Shown one piece after another: positions 34,412 to 42,648 of a stretch of DNA of 64,000 bases. The position numbers were made by a program, and so were the translations under genes. Origin of the DNA: Lawsonibacter faecis (GTDB lineage Bacteria > Bacillota > Clostridia > Oscillospirales > Oscillospiraceae). The DNA lies in contig NZ_JACOPQ010000009.1 in assembly GCF_014287675.1 (NCBI RefSeq), positions 62,001-126,000 on the forward strand, in the 5' to 3' direction. Under the pieces are notes generated by a model. That model worked only from the letters and a program-made list of their open reading frames with translations, searched no databases and was not told the DNA's origin. How positions within the stretch are numbered: position 1 is the first letter of the stretch; each line of letters opens with the position of its first letter.

Positions 34412-35662
34412 TTACTCCACCGGCGGCACGTTGTCCTTCCGCTCCTCCTCCACGCCGATCTCCCCCTTCACCGCCGAGGCGAAGGTGATGGCCCCGCCGC
34501 CAAACTTGTCCCGGATGCGGTCCACCGTATGCTCCAGTTTTTCCAGCTTGTCCCGCCTGGGGGCGGCATTTGCGGCGAAGAGGTCCAACTGCTCGGCGGC
34601 CTCGTCCTCGTCCACCAGGTTTTGAGCGGTGACGGTGAGGGCGCGGATGGGGGACTCCAGCCTCCAGGACGACAAGATCAGCTCCATGACCGCCTCCGAG
34701 AGGTCCCGCGAGACGTAGGTCGGCGCGGAGAGCCGCTTCTGGCGGCAGATATCCTTGAAGCCGGGGTCCCGGATGGTCACCTGGACGGTGGTGCACTTGA
34801 GATTGTGCCGCCGCAGGCGGGCCGCCACCTCGTCGGCCAGGACGGCCACGCCGGTGCGCACGTCCTCCAGCCCCAGCAGATTGCGCTTGAAGGTGATGCC
34901 GTTGCCCACGCTCTTGGGCGGCGCATAGGTTCCCGCCGGACTGACCGCCTCGTGCTCCGCGCCGGCGGCGTAATCGTGGAGAGTGGCCCCCTGCTTGCCC
35001 AGAATACCCGTCAGCGCCTCCCGGTCAAAGCGGGCCAGATCCCCGATGGTGTGCACGCCGTACCCGGCCAGAATCTTCGCCGCCGCGCCGCCCACAAAGA
35101 GCAGATCTGTCACCGGCAGGGGCCAGAGGAGCTGCCGGTAATTCTCCCGGGTAATCACAGTGGTGGCGTCGGGCTTTTTGTAGTCGCTCCCCATCTTGGC
35201 GAAAACCTTATTGAAGGACACCCCCACCGACACGGTGAGACCGCCGGTCTCACCCTTCACCGTCTCCCGCACCAGGTTGGCCACCTTCTCTCCGTCCCCG
35301 CCCCACAGGTGCATGGAGCCTGTCACGTCCAGCCAGCTCTCGTCGATGGAGAAGGGCTCCACCAGGTCCGTGAAATGCTCGTAGATCTCGTTGACCCTCG
35401 CGGACCAGTACTGGTAGCGGTCCCGGTGGGCCCCCAGGAGCACCAGCCCCGGGCACTTGCGCTGGGCCTGCCAGATTGGTTCGGCCGTTTTGACCCCCTT
35501 GGCCTTGGCCGCCTCGTTCTTGGCCAGGATAATTCCATGCCGGCTCTCCGGATCTCCGCAGACCGCAACGGGCCTGCCGCTCTCCCGGAGCTCCGGCAGC
35601 GAGAGGAGCTCCACCGAGCAGTAAAAGCTGTTCAAATCGCAGTGCAGTATGGTCCTGTCCAT
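34412..35662 (-). CDS. dinB: Y-family DNA polymerase (Pol IV type)
   Basis: 416 residues. Palm motifs with metal-binding acids in ILHCDLNSFYCSVE and FSIDESWLDVTG, the SVGVSFNKVFAK block, and helix-hairpin-helix GYGVHTIGDLA are present; a little-finger domain follows. The polymerase performs translesion synthesis. The tail (LDLFAANAAPRRDKLEKLE) may contain a clamp-binding motif, QLDLF. The ATG at 35662 follows GAAAGGAGG. No LexA box of the GAAC-N4-GTTC type is visible upstream. UmuC-like annotation is the alternative, but no umuD is present. Confidence 0.92.
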   Translation of the reverse strand: MDRTILHCDLNSFYCSVELLSLPELRESGRPVAVCGDPESRHGIILAKNEAAKAKGVKTAEPIWQAQRKCPGLVLLGAHRDRYQYWSARVNEIYEHFTDLVEPFSIDESWLDVTGSMHLWGGDGEKVANLVRETVKGETGGLTVSVGVSFNKVFAKMGSDYKKPDATTVITRENYRQLLWPLPVTDLLFVGGAAAKILAGYGVHTIGDLARFDREALTGILGKQGATLHDYAAGAEHEAVSPAGTYAPPKSVGNGITFKRNLLGLEDVRTGVAVLADEVAARLRRHNLKCTTVQVTIRDPGFKDICRQKRLSAPTYVSRDLSEAVMELILSSWRLESPIRALTVTAQNLVDEDEAAEQLDLFAANAAPRRDKLEKLEHTVDRIRDKFGGGAITFASAVKGEIGVEEERKDNVPPVE

Positions 35663-35791
35663 GTTGGAGCGCCTCCTTTCCCTGCCCATATTATAGGTCA
35701 TTCCATTCGCGAAGTCAAACATCCGTTCCAGAGTTCCCCTATTAAAAGACAGGGGAACTTCAGGCTGATTACAGCGTTTTAAAAGTGCAGT

Positions 35792-35942
35792 AGCCCGTGG
35801 AAAAGCCCTCCGCAGAAAAAGCCTTGCAGAGTTCCCTCGTCCGCAGTCGGCGGAATCAAATGTATCTTCGTCATTTCTGGGGACATAGGCCTCAGAAATG
35901 AGCAGCCCGTGGAAAAGCCCTAAAGGGCTTTTCCACGGGCTG
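35792..35942 (+). repeat. Multi-hairpin dispersed repeat, copy 2 (partial), inside a duplicated terminator arm
   Basis: The repeat core (about 35809-35903) carries the CCGCAG-AAAAAGCC-TTGCAGAG module, a CGTCCGCAG-CGG palindrome and TCATTTCTG (35871-35879) with CAGAAATGA (35893-35901). It is flanked by a 17-bp direct repeat, AGCCCGTGGAAAAGCCC, at 35792-35808 and 35904-35920. The second copy pairs with 35925-35941 to form the terminator of the upstream ribU-like gene. Confidence 0.8.
35903..35942 (-). terminator. Terminator-like hairpin after the riboflavin S component
   Basis: Perfect 18-bp arms (35903-35920 and 35925-35942) around TAAA, 14 bp after the gene's stop. No T-run on either strand. 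Confidence 0.7.
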
Positions 35943-35956
35943 CCTGGCCGCATGAT

Positions 35957-36661
35957 TCAGATAACGCCCGCCAGCACCAGCCCAAGCAGGACGGCGGTGG
36001 CGAGGGCAATGACCGCGATGATGGTCACACTGAGCCTGCCCTTCCTGTGCGCGCCCGCGGAGCGGTCCTCCTCCGGCACCAGCCTGGCTTTTCGCAGGGC
36101 CATGACCACCGGCTTGTAGAGCAGCATGGTCAGCGCGCCGTTCATCAGCGCCTTGATGAGGTTGAAGGGCAGGAACGCGGGAATCAGCATCTCCGCAACC
36201 TTTTCCCGGGGCAGGTTCAGGTACAGCGGAGTAATAAGGTAGTTCCACAGCAGCATGACGCCGGTCATGAGCAGCCCGCCCAGAACCAGCCCGAAGACGG
36301 CGGAGCTTACCTGGTGGCGGCGCTTGTAGAGAAAGGCGGCGGGGCAGACGAAGGAGATGGTGGCCAGGACATTCATGAGCAGACCCACGGGGCCGGTGCC
36401 GCTGACGGTGACCATCTCGATGAGGGAGACCACCAGGGAGATGGCGAGGGCATTGAGGGGCCCGAAGATAAAGCCGCCGATGGCGATGACCACGTCCTTC
36501 AGGTCGAAGGTGAGGAAGCCCGCCACCGCCAGGGGCGCGAAGATGGTCTTGGAGAGGAACATGACCACGTAGGCGATGGCACAGAGCATTCCCGTGCAGG
36601 CGATGGTGCGGACGTTGATCCGGCTGGCTTGGGCGCTGCGGGTGTCGGAGAGAACGGGCAT
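35957..36661 (-). CDS. ribU: ECF transporter S component, riboflavin type
   Basis: 234 residues, six membrane helices. Starts MPVLSDTRSAQASRINVRTI with the ATG at 36661 after AGGGAG; a GTG three codons upstream is also open. Motifs: FLTFDLKDVVIAIGGFIFGP resembles the ligand-binding loop of RibU (FDxxD/N region), and NLIKALMNGAL is typical. The FMN riboswitch directly upstream fixes riboflavin as the likely vitamin. It would dock on the EcfA1-A2-T module encoded at 19.3-21.9 kb. The C-terminal 40 residues are basic then hydrophobic. Confidence 0.9.
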   Translation of the reverse strand: MPVLSDTRSAQASRINVRTIACTGMLCAIAYVVMFLSKTIFAPLAVAGFLTFDLKDVVIAIGGFIFGPLNALAISLVVSLIEMVTVSGTGPVGLLMNVLATISFVCPAAFLYKRRHQVSSAVFGLVLGGLLMTGVMLLWNYLITPLYLNLPREKVAEMLIPAFLPFNLIKALMNGALTMLLYKPVVMALRKARLVPEEDRSAGAHRKGRLSVTIIAVIALATAVLLGLVLAGVI

Positions 36662-36684
36662 AAAAAACACTCCCTATGGCATAG

Positions 36685-36718
36685 TAACACCTGAAAAGCC
36701 AATGCCTTTCAGGTGTTA
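36685..36718 (-). promoter_or_regulatory. Expression-platform hairpin of the FMN riboswitch
   Basis: TAACACCTGAAA (36685-36696) pairs perfectly with TTTCAGGTGTTA (36707-36718). A third segment, GGAGGTGTTTTAACAC (36731-36746), carries the same AGGTGTT/AACAC words and could pair alternatively. The hairpin ends close to the GGGAG ribosome site and has no T-run, favouring translational control or a masked terminator. Confidence 0.6.
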
Positions 36719-36745
36719 AAAGCATACAAAGGAGGTGTTTTAACA

Positions 36746-36890
36746 CATCTTCTTCCATCCAGACTTCGCACCCGGCTTACGGATACGTCACTGTCGGTCC
36801 CGGAGTTGCACCGGGTCTGCGCTCTCACGGAGAACGCTCGCGGACTTTACCGCCGATCGGGATTTTCACCCTGCCCTGAAGACATTCCTT
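36746..36890 (-). ncRNA. FMN riboswitch (RFN element)
   Basis: On the minus strand the conserved words appear in order: CTTCAGGGCAGGGTGAAA, TCCCGATCGGCGGTA, AGTCCGCGAGCG, a variable stem, GACCCGGTGCAACTCCGG, GACCGACAGT, and the closing GTCTGGATGGAAGAAGATG. This is the complete FMN aptamer. It represses the downstream riboflavin uptake gene when FMN is plentiful. Confidence 0.95.
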
Positions 36891-36909
36891 GTTCAGTTGT
36901 CCTGAGCAT

Positions 36910-36937
36910 ATTATACTCAATGGCCGGAAAAATGCAA
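36910..36937 (-). promoter_or_regulatory. Promoter of the FMN riboswitch transcript
   Basis: Minus strand: TTGCAT (36932-36937), 16-bp spacer, TATAAT (36910-36915). The start of transcription would fall about 15-20 bp before the aptamer. Confidence 0.75.
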
Positions 36938-36979
36938 CCCCCTATATGAAAAAAGCCGTTTTCGCACAAACGTTCGATG

Positions 36980-37009
36980 TTGTCATTGACTTGCGCGGCT
37001 GGATATAAT
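36980..37009 (+). promoter_or_regulatory. Promoter of the SLOG-family gene
   Basis: TTGTCA (36980-36985), 18-bp spacer, TATAAT (37004-37009), 38 bp before the start codon. Confidence 0.65.
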
Positions 37010-37047
37010 ACAATGCAGAAATAAGATATCATGTGCGGAGGATTGGA

Positions 37048-37551
37048 ATGGACAGAGAACAGACCTGCTGTTTTACCGGCCACAGGCCGGAAAAGCTGCC
37101 CTGGCGTTATGACGAGTCGGACCCGCGCTGCGTGGAGCTGAAGGGCCGTCTGGCCGCCGCCCTTGGGGATGCTTACGGCAAGGGCAAGCGGCATTTTATC
37201 TGCGGCATGGCCCAGGGCGCGGACTTCTACTTCTGCGAGGCCGCCCTCGCCCTGCGGGAGAACCGCCCCGGGGTGACGGTGGAGGCCGCCCTCCCCTGCG
37301 AGGAACAGGCCGCCCGCTGGCGGGAGCGGGACCGGGACCGATACTTTGGCCTCATCCGCCGCTGCGACTTCGAGACCATGGTTCAGCACCACTATGACCG
37401 GGGCTGTATGCTCCGCCGGGACCGCTACATGGTGGACCGCTCCTCCATGCTCATCGCCGTCTACGGCGGAATGCTGGGCGGCACCATGTATACCCTCTCC
37501 TACGCCATGAAGCACGGCCTGGACATCGTGACCCTGGACGTGCAGTCCTGA
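37048..37551 (+). CDS. SLOG/DUF1273 (YpsA-like) nucleotide-binding protein
   Basis: 167 residues. TGHRPEKLPW at the N-terminus and ICGMAQGADFYFCEAAL with YGGMLGGTMYT form the Rossmann-like SLOG fold of the YpsA/DUF1273 family, predicted to bind nucleotide-derived ligands. YpsA is linked to cell division and stress in Bacillus; the ligand is unknown. ATG at 37048 follows GCGGAGG. Single gene with its own promoter and a distal terminator at 37717. Confidence 0.82.
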   Translation: MDREQTCCFTGHRPEKLPWRYDESDPRCVELKGRLAAALGDAYGKGKRHFICGMAQGADFYFCEAALALRENRPGVTVEAALPCEEQAARWRERDRDRYFGLIRRCDFETMVQHHYDRGCMLRRDRYMVDRSSMLIAVYGGMLGGTMYTLSYAMKHGLDIVTLDVQS

Positions 37552-37716
37552 GCACCGTCCGCCTTCCCCGCCGTCCCTCGCAGTACCAATCAATCGCGGA
37601 GCCGGCAGTATGCGTATCCGCGGCAGGCAGACACACAGTCCTTCTCGGGGTGCGGCAGTCCTCCTCCCCGCCCTGACGCAGGAGGCCCTTTCATTTCTCT
37701 CATATCTCCCGCTCCG

Positions 37717-37747
37717 CCCCCGTACACTCTGTGTACGGGGGTTTTTT
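37717..37747 (+). terminator. Rho-independent terminator
   Basis: CCCCCGTACAC and GTGTACGGGGG (37717-37741) around TCT, then T6. It stands 166 bp after the SLOG gene; nothing coding is evident between. Confidence 0.9.
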
Positions 37748-37865
37748 CCGTAAGCCTCCAGACAGCCCCCTCCGCGCGCGGAGGGGGGCGCAGGGGGAAC
37801 CGGCGCCCCCGGAAGGCGCGGCGGTCATATCTGCAGTTCCCGCAGGAAACGTCCGCCGCGCTTAA

Positions 37866-37928
37866 GCCTTGTTTCAAAAATGTCAACACGCCCAATCGTC
37901 GGGCATATTGCCAGTTATCAAACAAGGC
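37866..37928 (+). promoter_or_regulatory. Structured leader of the phosphate transporter gene
   Basis: GCCTTGTTT (37866-37874) is complementary to AAACAAGGC (37920-37928), enclosing an inner GCCC...GGGC stem near 37890-37904. The outer stem ends 20 bp before the start codon. It could be a cis-regulatory RNA or an operator. No known riboswitch consensus recognised. Confidence 0.4.
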
Positions 37929-37947
37929 CCAATGGGGGTGTAATGCT

Positions 37948-38967
37948 ATGCCGATCTCCTTCACCACGTTCGTGTCCCATCTCGCCCAGGACCCTGTTCT
38001 CGCCGTCACCACGGCGCTGGTCCTGGCCGTCATCCTGGTCAACGGCTGGACCGACGCCCCCAACGCCATCGCCACCGCCGTGGTCACGGACGCCCTCCCC
38101 TTCCGCCCGGCGGTGGTGCTGGCCGCAATCTGCAATCTCCTGGGCGTGGTCTGCATGACGGCGGTCAACTCCTCGGTGGCCGAGACCATCTACGACATCG
38201 CCGATTTCTCCGGCGACCCCTCCTCCGCCCTCACCGCCCTCTGCGCCGCCCTGGTGTCCATCGTGGCCTGGGCGGTCCTGGCCTGGCGGTTCGGCATCCC
38301 CACCAGCGAGAGCCACGCCCTTGTGGCGGGAGTCACCGGCGCGGCAATCGCCCTGCGGGGCGGGCTCTCCAACGTCCGCGCCGCCGCCTGGGGCAAGGTC
38401 CTGCTGGGCCTCGTTCTGTCGGTAGCGCTGGGCTTCCTCCTGGGCAGGCTCGCCGTGCGCCTTCTCCCCCGCCGGGGCAGTTCCCGCGCTTTCCGCAAAT
38501 GTCAGATCGGCGGCGCGGCGGCCATGGCCTTTCTCCACGGCGCCCAGGACGGGCAGAAATTCATGGGGGTCTTCCTCCTGGGCACCGCTCTGGCCGCGGG
38601 CCGGCGGGACACCGAGACCTTTCTCATCCCCCTCTGGCTCATGGTCCTCTGCGCCCTGGTGATGGCCCTGGGCACCGCCATGGGAGGCCGCCGCATCATC
38701 GACACCGTGGGCCGGGACATGGTCTCCCTCACCCCCCGGCTGGGCTTCGCCGCCGATCTGGGGGGCGGGGTCTGCCTGCTTCTCTGCACAGCGCTGGGCC
38801 TGCCCGTCTCCACCACCCACGCCAAGACCGCCGCCATCCTGGGTGTGGGCGGCAGGGCGGACCGGGGGGTGGTCCGCTCCATCCTCCTCACCTGGATATT
38901 TACCTTTCCCGGCTGCGGCCTCATCGGCTTTTTCACCGCAAAGTGTTTTCTCTCCCTTTTCTCTTGA
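37948..38967 (+). CDS. Inorganic phosphate transporter, PiT family
   Basis: 339 residues, about ten helices. The family repeat signature appears as NGWTDAPNAIATAV near residue 32 and again as FLHGAQDGQKFMGVF near 195, with PTSESHALV and PVSTTHAKTAA loops. PiT proteins carry metal-phosphate with a cation gradient and low affinity. The signature has W-T in place of the usual N, as in several clostridial members. ATG follows GGGGGTG. Preceded by an inverted repeat in its leader. Confidence 0.9.
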   Translation: MPISFTTFVSHLAQDPVLAVTTALVLAVILVNGWTDAPNAIATAVVTDALPFRPAVVLAAICNLLGVVCMTAVNSSVAETIYDIADFSGDPSSALTALCAALVSIVAWAVLAWRFGIPTSESHALVAGVTGAAIALRGGLSNVRAAAWGKVLLGLVLSVALGFLLGRLAVRLLPRRGSSRAFRKCQIGGAAAMAFLHGAQDGQKFMGVFLLGTALAAGRRDTETFLIPLWLMVLCALVMALGTAMGGRRIIDTVGRDMVSLTPRLGFAADLGGGVCLLLCTALGLPVSTTHAKTAAILGVGGRADRGVVRSILLTWIFTFPGCGLIGFFTAKCFLSLFS

Positions 38968-38992
38968 AAGCCCCCGCCGTTCAGGGTATGAT
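38964..38992 (+). promoter_or_regulatory. Sigma-A promoter of the aldo/keto reductase gene
   Basis: TTGAAA (38964-38969), 17-bp spacer, TATGAT (38987-38992), overlapping the stop codon of the phosphate transporter. Confidence 0.75.
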
Positions 38993-39014
38993 GTAGAAAA
39001 AGGGGGAATACCGT

Positions 39015-40172
39015 ATGAGATTCCGTACGCTGGGAAAATCCGGCCTCACCGTCAGCGAGGTGGGTCTGGGCTGTGAGCATCTCCAGGGCCAGGACGCCGA
39101 AGCGGTCTGCGCCGTGGTGGACGAAGCCCTGCGCCAGGACATCAACATCCTGGACGTTTTCATGTCCGAGCCACAGGTCCGCACCGACCTGGGCGCTGCC
39201 CTGAAGGGCCGCAGGGAGCGGGCGGTCCTCCAGGGCCACATCGGCTCCGCCTGGCTGGACGGCCAGTACTGCCGCACCCGCAGGCTGGACGAGGCCAAGC
39301 ACGCCTTTGAGGATTTTCTCAAGCGCCTGGACACAGACTATGTGGACATCGGTATGCTCCACTTTGTGGACACCCAGGGCGACTACGACGCGCTGATGGA
39401 AAGCGGCCTGGTGGAGTACGCCCAGTCCCTCAAGGACCAGGGGGTCGTCAAGGCCGTGGGCCTCAGCTCCCACGAGCCCCTCGCCGCCCGCCGGGCGGTG
39501 GAGGCCGGCTTTGTGGATGTGCTCATGTTCAGCATCAACCCTGCCTTCGATCTGGTGCCCGAGGGGGTCAGCATCGAGGGCCTGCTCTCCCCCGAGACCT
39601 TCCGTGGCGGCGGCCTCTCCAGCGCCGACCCCGCCCGGGAGCAGCTCTACCGCACCTGCGAGTCTCTCGGCGTGGGCATCACCGTCATGAAGGCCCTGGG
39701 GGCGGGCACGCTCCTCTCGGCGGAGGCCTCCCCCTTCGGCGCGGCCCTCACCCCCGCACAGTGTATGCACTACGCCCTCACCCGTCCTGCGGTCTCCTCG
39801 GTCCTCATCGGCTGCCGCACGCCGGAGGAGGTCCGCGCCGCCGCGGCCTATGAGACCGCCACCGACGCCCAGCGGGACTACTCCGAGGTTCTGGCCGGGG
39901 CGGGCCTCTACGCCGGGGCCCAGGGCCGCTGTATGTACTGCAACCACTGCCATCCCTGCCCCGCCCGCATCGACGTGGCCGCCGTGAACCGCTGCCTGGA
40001 CCTGGCCCTGGCGGGCGGCGGCGAGGTCCCTCCCACCGTCCGCGCCCACTACGACGCCCTGGACGCCCACGGCTCCGACTGCGTTGCCTGCGGTCAGTGC
40101 GAGGAGCGCTGTCCCTTCCACGTAAGCGTGTCCGCTCGCATGGCCCGCGCCGCCGCGCTCTTTGGCAAATAA
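39015..40172 (+). CDS. Aldo/keto reductase with C-terminal 4Fe-4S domain
   Basis: 385 residues. Residues 1-275 form the TIM barrel of the aldo/keto reductase superfamily (RFRTLGKSGLTVSEVGLGCE, YVDIGMLHFVD, VKAVGLSSHEP, and SVLIGCRTPEEV). Residues about 300-375 hold two cysteine clusters, CMYCNHCHPCP and CVACGQCEERCPF, matching the ferredoxin-like tail of YdhF-type clostridial reductases. It probably couples a flavin-free NAD(P)H oxidoreduction to iron-sulfur electron transfer; the substrate is unknown. Single gene with its own promoter and terminator. Confidence 0.88.
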   Translation: MRFRTLGKSGLTVSEVGLGCEHLQGQDAEAVCAVVDEALRQDINILDVFMSEPQVRTDLGAALKGRRERAVLQGHIGSAWLDGQYCRTRRLDEAKHAFEDFLKRLDTDYVDIGMLHFVDTQGDYDALMESGLVEYAQSLKDQGVVKAVGLSSHEPLAARRAVEAGFVDVLMFSINPAFDLVPEGVSIEGLLSPETFRGGGLSSADPAREQLYRTCESLGVGITVMKALGAGTLLSAEASPFGAALTPAQCMHYALTRPAVSSVLIGCRTPEEVRAAAAYETATDAQRDYSEVLAGAGLYAGAQGRCMYCNHCHPCPARIDVAAVNRCLDLALAGGGEVPPTVRAHYDALDAHGSDCVACGQCEERCPFHVSVSARMARAAALFGK

Positions 40173-40258
40173 TTCCCGCCCTGCACGCCGCGGGGTCGGC
40201 TCAACGCCCGCTCTGCGCCTTTCCCCTTCCTTCCCCTCCGCTCCTCCCGCCACAGAGG

Positions 40259-40303
40259 AAGGCCGTCCCCGCAGGCAGCGGGGACGGCCTTCTTTTCTTT
40301 TTC
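40259..40303 (+). terminator. Terminator of the aldo/keto reductase gene
   Basis: Perfect 14-bp arms (40259-40272 and 40278-40291) around AGGCA, followed by a T-rich tract CTTTTCTTTTTCT. Confidence 0.88.
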
Positions 40304-41917
40304 TCAATCGTCCATCGGCTCTGAGTCCCAGTCCAAAATCTCTCCGCTCACCGCGTCGATCTCAAACTCGTATTCCCAACCGTTCAGCCAGGCCTTGCCC
40401 TCATAGACCGCCCTGCCGTCGTCCTTGTCCAGCTTGATTTTCCCCACCTGCGCGCCAGGGAGCTGCGCCAGGACAATGTCCTCCGCCCCCTTCTTCCCGA
40501 CGTACTCTGAGGGGCTGGGGTCCTTGGGGCCGCCGCCCTGTTTCTCCTGGTGCTCCCGCCAGTCGTCCTCGTCCATCCGCTCCGACTCCCACTTGATAAA
40601 CTCCCCGGTGGCGGCGTCGATTTTAAACTCGTATTCGGTGCGCTCCAGCACGGCCTCGCCCTTGTAAATCCGCCTGCCGTCGTTCCGCTCGAATTTGAAC
40701 TCCGTAAACTCTGCGCCGGGAATTTCCGCCAGTACCAGGGCCCTGGCCGCCTCCTCGGTGATGTATTGACGCTCGGAGGGACTGGGCATGGGCGTCTCCG
40801 TGGGCGTCGAAGGACTTGGCAGGGGCTGCGGCGCGACGCTGGGCGGCGTACTTGGCGCGGGACCGGCCGTCTCGCCCGGCACGGGTTTCGGGGACGGCGA
40901 GGGGCTGACAGGCGGCGGCGCATCGTCGTCCAGCTCCCAGTCCCATTTCAGCACGGCCCCGGTCACTGCGTCGATCTCCAGCTCATACTCGTATCCGTCC
41001 AGCAGGAGCTCCGCCTCGTACACCATGCCGTCGTCATAGTCAAATTCCACCTTCTTGAGGGTGGCGCCCGGGAGCTGCGCCCGGGCGATCTCCCCGGCCC
41101 GCTCCAGGCCGATATAGGCCTTGTCGCTGGCCTTGCCCGTCACCGCCATGTCGGTCACGTCGGCCCGCTTGGACTCTGCCAGCAGGTTGAGGTCGGTGAT
41201 GGACAGCCCGGCCAGGGTCTCAAATTTCAGTGTGGGGTCCACTGCCATAATCCGCTGGATCAGCGCCGCCTTGCCCTCGGAGATATTATTCTCTGCCGCC
41301 AGGGTCTCAAGCTCCTGGTCCTTGGTGGTGATGGTCTGCCCCACCACCGCCGCGTCCACCGCGTTTCCGGCCAGCAGGCCCTCCACGTCGGCCATCAGGC
41401 TGTCCTGGAGCGCCCGGGCCTTCCCCTCGTCGGAGTTCTCCACCGTGATCAGGACGCTGTTGCGCAGCTCGTCGATATACCCGTGCTGGACCATGGAGCC
41501 GATGAGGGCGTTGACGGCCACATTGAGCCCGGACCCCCGCAGGTCCATATCGTCGATAATCTCCGCTCCGTCGGCGTTGAGGGCCTCGGCCTCCAGCACC
41601 TTCTCGTTCCGGCTCACCGTAAGCTGGACGCTGGGGTTTACGTCGATGGCCACCAGGGAGTCGGGCGCGTTGGCGTACCGCCAGCCAAAAATGCCGCCGC
41701 CTCCCAGCACCAGAACCAGCGCGGCGGCGGTAGCCGCCGCGAGCGTCCGCCAGGACCGCCGCTTCCTTCCCTGGGCCTCGCCGATGTCGGTCACATTGTC
41801 TCCGCCGCCCTCCGGGGCACGGCGGCCCTCCCTGACTCTCAGGAGGTCGTCCAGGCGGTCGGGGGCGGCGTCAGCCATGGCCCGCGCCAGCCGGGCTTCC
41901 AATTCGCGGTCCGTCAT
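40304..41917 (-). CDS. RsgI-like anti-sigma factor with three PepSY domains
   Basis: 537 residues. Cytosolic part about 1-55 that should bind the sigma factor, one membrane helix (about 57-80), an RsgI-like extracellular domain starting DSLVAIDVNPSVQLTV, then three PepSY repeats: about 255-325, 385-455 and 470-535. Each PepSY has the pattern A..I.LA.LPGA followed by YE.E.D..TG. A Pro/Ser/Thr linker separates repeats one and two. It overlaps the sigma gene by 4 bp. The signal is presumably extracellular. Confidence 0.85.
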   Translation of the reverse strand: MTDRELEARLARAMADAAPDRLDDLLRVREGRRAPEGGGDNVTDIGEAQGRKRRSWRTLAAATAAALVLVLGGGGIFGWRYANAPDSLVAIDVNPSVQLTVSRNEKVLEAEALNADGAEIIDDMDLRGSGLNVAVNALIGSMVQHGYIDELRNSVLITVENSDEGKARALQDSLMADVEGLLAGNAVDAAVVGQTITTKDQELETLAAENNISEGKAALIQRIMAVDPTLKFETLAGLSITDLNLLAESKRADVTDMAVTGKASDKAYIGLERAGEIARAQLPGATLKKVEFDYDDGMVYEAELLLDGYEYELEIDAVTGAVLKWDWELDDDAPPPVSPSPSPKPVPGETAGPAPSTPPSVAPQPLPSPSTPTETPMPSPSERQYITEEAARALVLAEIPGAEFTEFKFERNDGRRIYKGEAVLERTEYEFKIDAATGEFIKWESERMDEDDWREHQEKQGGGPKDPSPSEYVGKKGAEDIVLAQLPGAQVGKIKLDKDDGRAVYEGKAWLNGWEYEFEIDAVSGEILDWDSEPMDD

Positions 41918-42495
41918 GCCTGTTCCACCTCCTCCAGATAATGTTTCAGCTTCATAAGCGCCCTGCGGTACTTGGAGAGCACCGTGGCAAGGGGCAGCCC
42001 CAGCAGCGCCGCAATCTCCCGGTGCTTGAGCCCGCTCAGCGCGTGTAGGGTCACCACCTGCCGCTCCTCATCGCCCAGCAGCTCCATGGCGGCCTCCAGC
42101 ACCAGAGCGTCCTCCTGCGCCTGAGTGGGGTCCTCTGCGGACCAGAGGTGCCAGTCCTCCTGCTCCAGAGGCACGTCCCGCCGGGAGCGCAGCCGCTCCA
42201 GCGCCAGGTTCCGGGCAATGGTCAGCAGCCAGGCCATGGGCTTGCCCCGGGGCTGGTAGCTCCCCGCCGCCCGGTCCACCTTCAGGTAGGTGTCCTGCAT
42301 TACGTCCTCCGCGTCCTGCTGGTTTTTAACGATGGACAGCGCGAAGCCGTAGATTGATTTGTGGGTACGGATATAGAGTTCGGAAAACGCCCGGGTGTCG
42401 CCTTTGGCGACGTCCAGGATAAGGCTGTCCTCCAGGGCGGGGGCCGCCCCCGGGAAGACCTGCTGTTCGATTGCGGCCAGTCCAAACAGTAGCAT
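41914..42495 (-). CDS. ECF-type RNA polymerase sigma factor
   Basis: 193 residues. Region 2: AFSELYIRTHKSIYGFALSI and DAEDVMQDTYLKV. Region 4: LLGDEERQVVTLHALSGLKHREIAALLGLPLATVLSKYRRAL. The ATG at 42495 has GAGAGGGG upstream; a start at 42513 would add six residues. The downstream overlapping gene is its likely membrane anti-sigma factor. Promoter specificity is unknown and no clear autoregulatory site was identified in the 150 bp upstream. Confidence 0.9.
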   Translation of the reverse strand: MLLFGLAAIEQQVFPGAAPALEDSLILDVAKGDTRAFSELYIRTHKSIYGFALSIVKNQQDAEDVMQDTYLKVDRAAGSYQPRGKPMAWLLTIARNLALERLRSRRDVPLEQEDWHLWSAEDPTQAQEDALVLEAAMELLGDEERQVVTLHALSGLKHREIAALLGLPLATVLSKYRRALMKLKHYLEEVEQA

Positions 42496-42648
42496 GGCGC
42501 GGTCCCCTCTCACTACAATAACGGCGGCCCGGACGCGTTTATTGCGCCGCCGCCGAAATTTTCTGCTGTTGAAAAGATTCTATCATAGGCCCTGTCCCGT
42601 GACAATATGCTTTAGAAGTCATGGAATACGCTTATGGGGGAATGCAAA

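Noticed and set aside
34294..34488. Plus-strand ORF with a ribosome site (MDGQVPGGRAPPFGG...)
   Set aside because: The second half is antisense to dinB and Pro/Arg-rich; the first part has low-complexity composition. No support beyond the AGGAG.
35663..35790. LexA (SOS) box upstream of dinB
   Set aside because: No GAAC-N4-GTTC dyad; only a degenerate GTTCCAGAGTTC that is a direct rather than inverted repeat.
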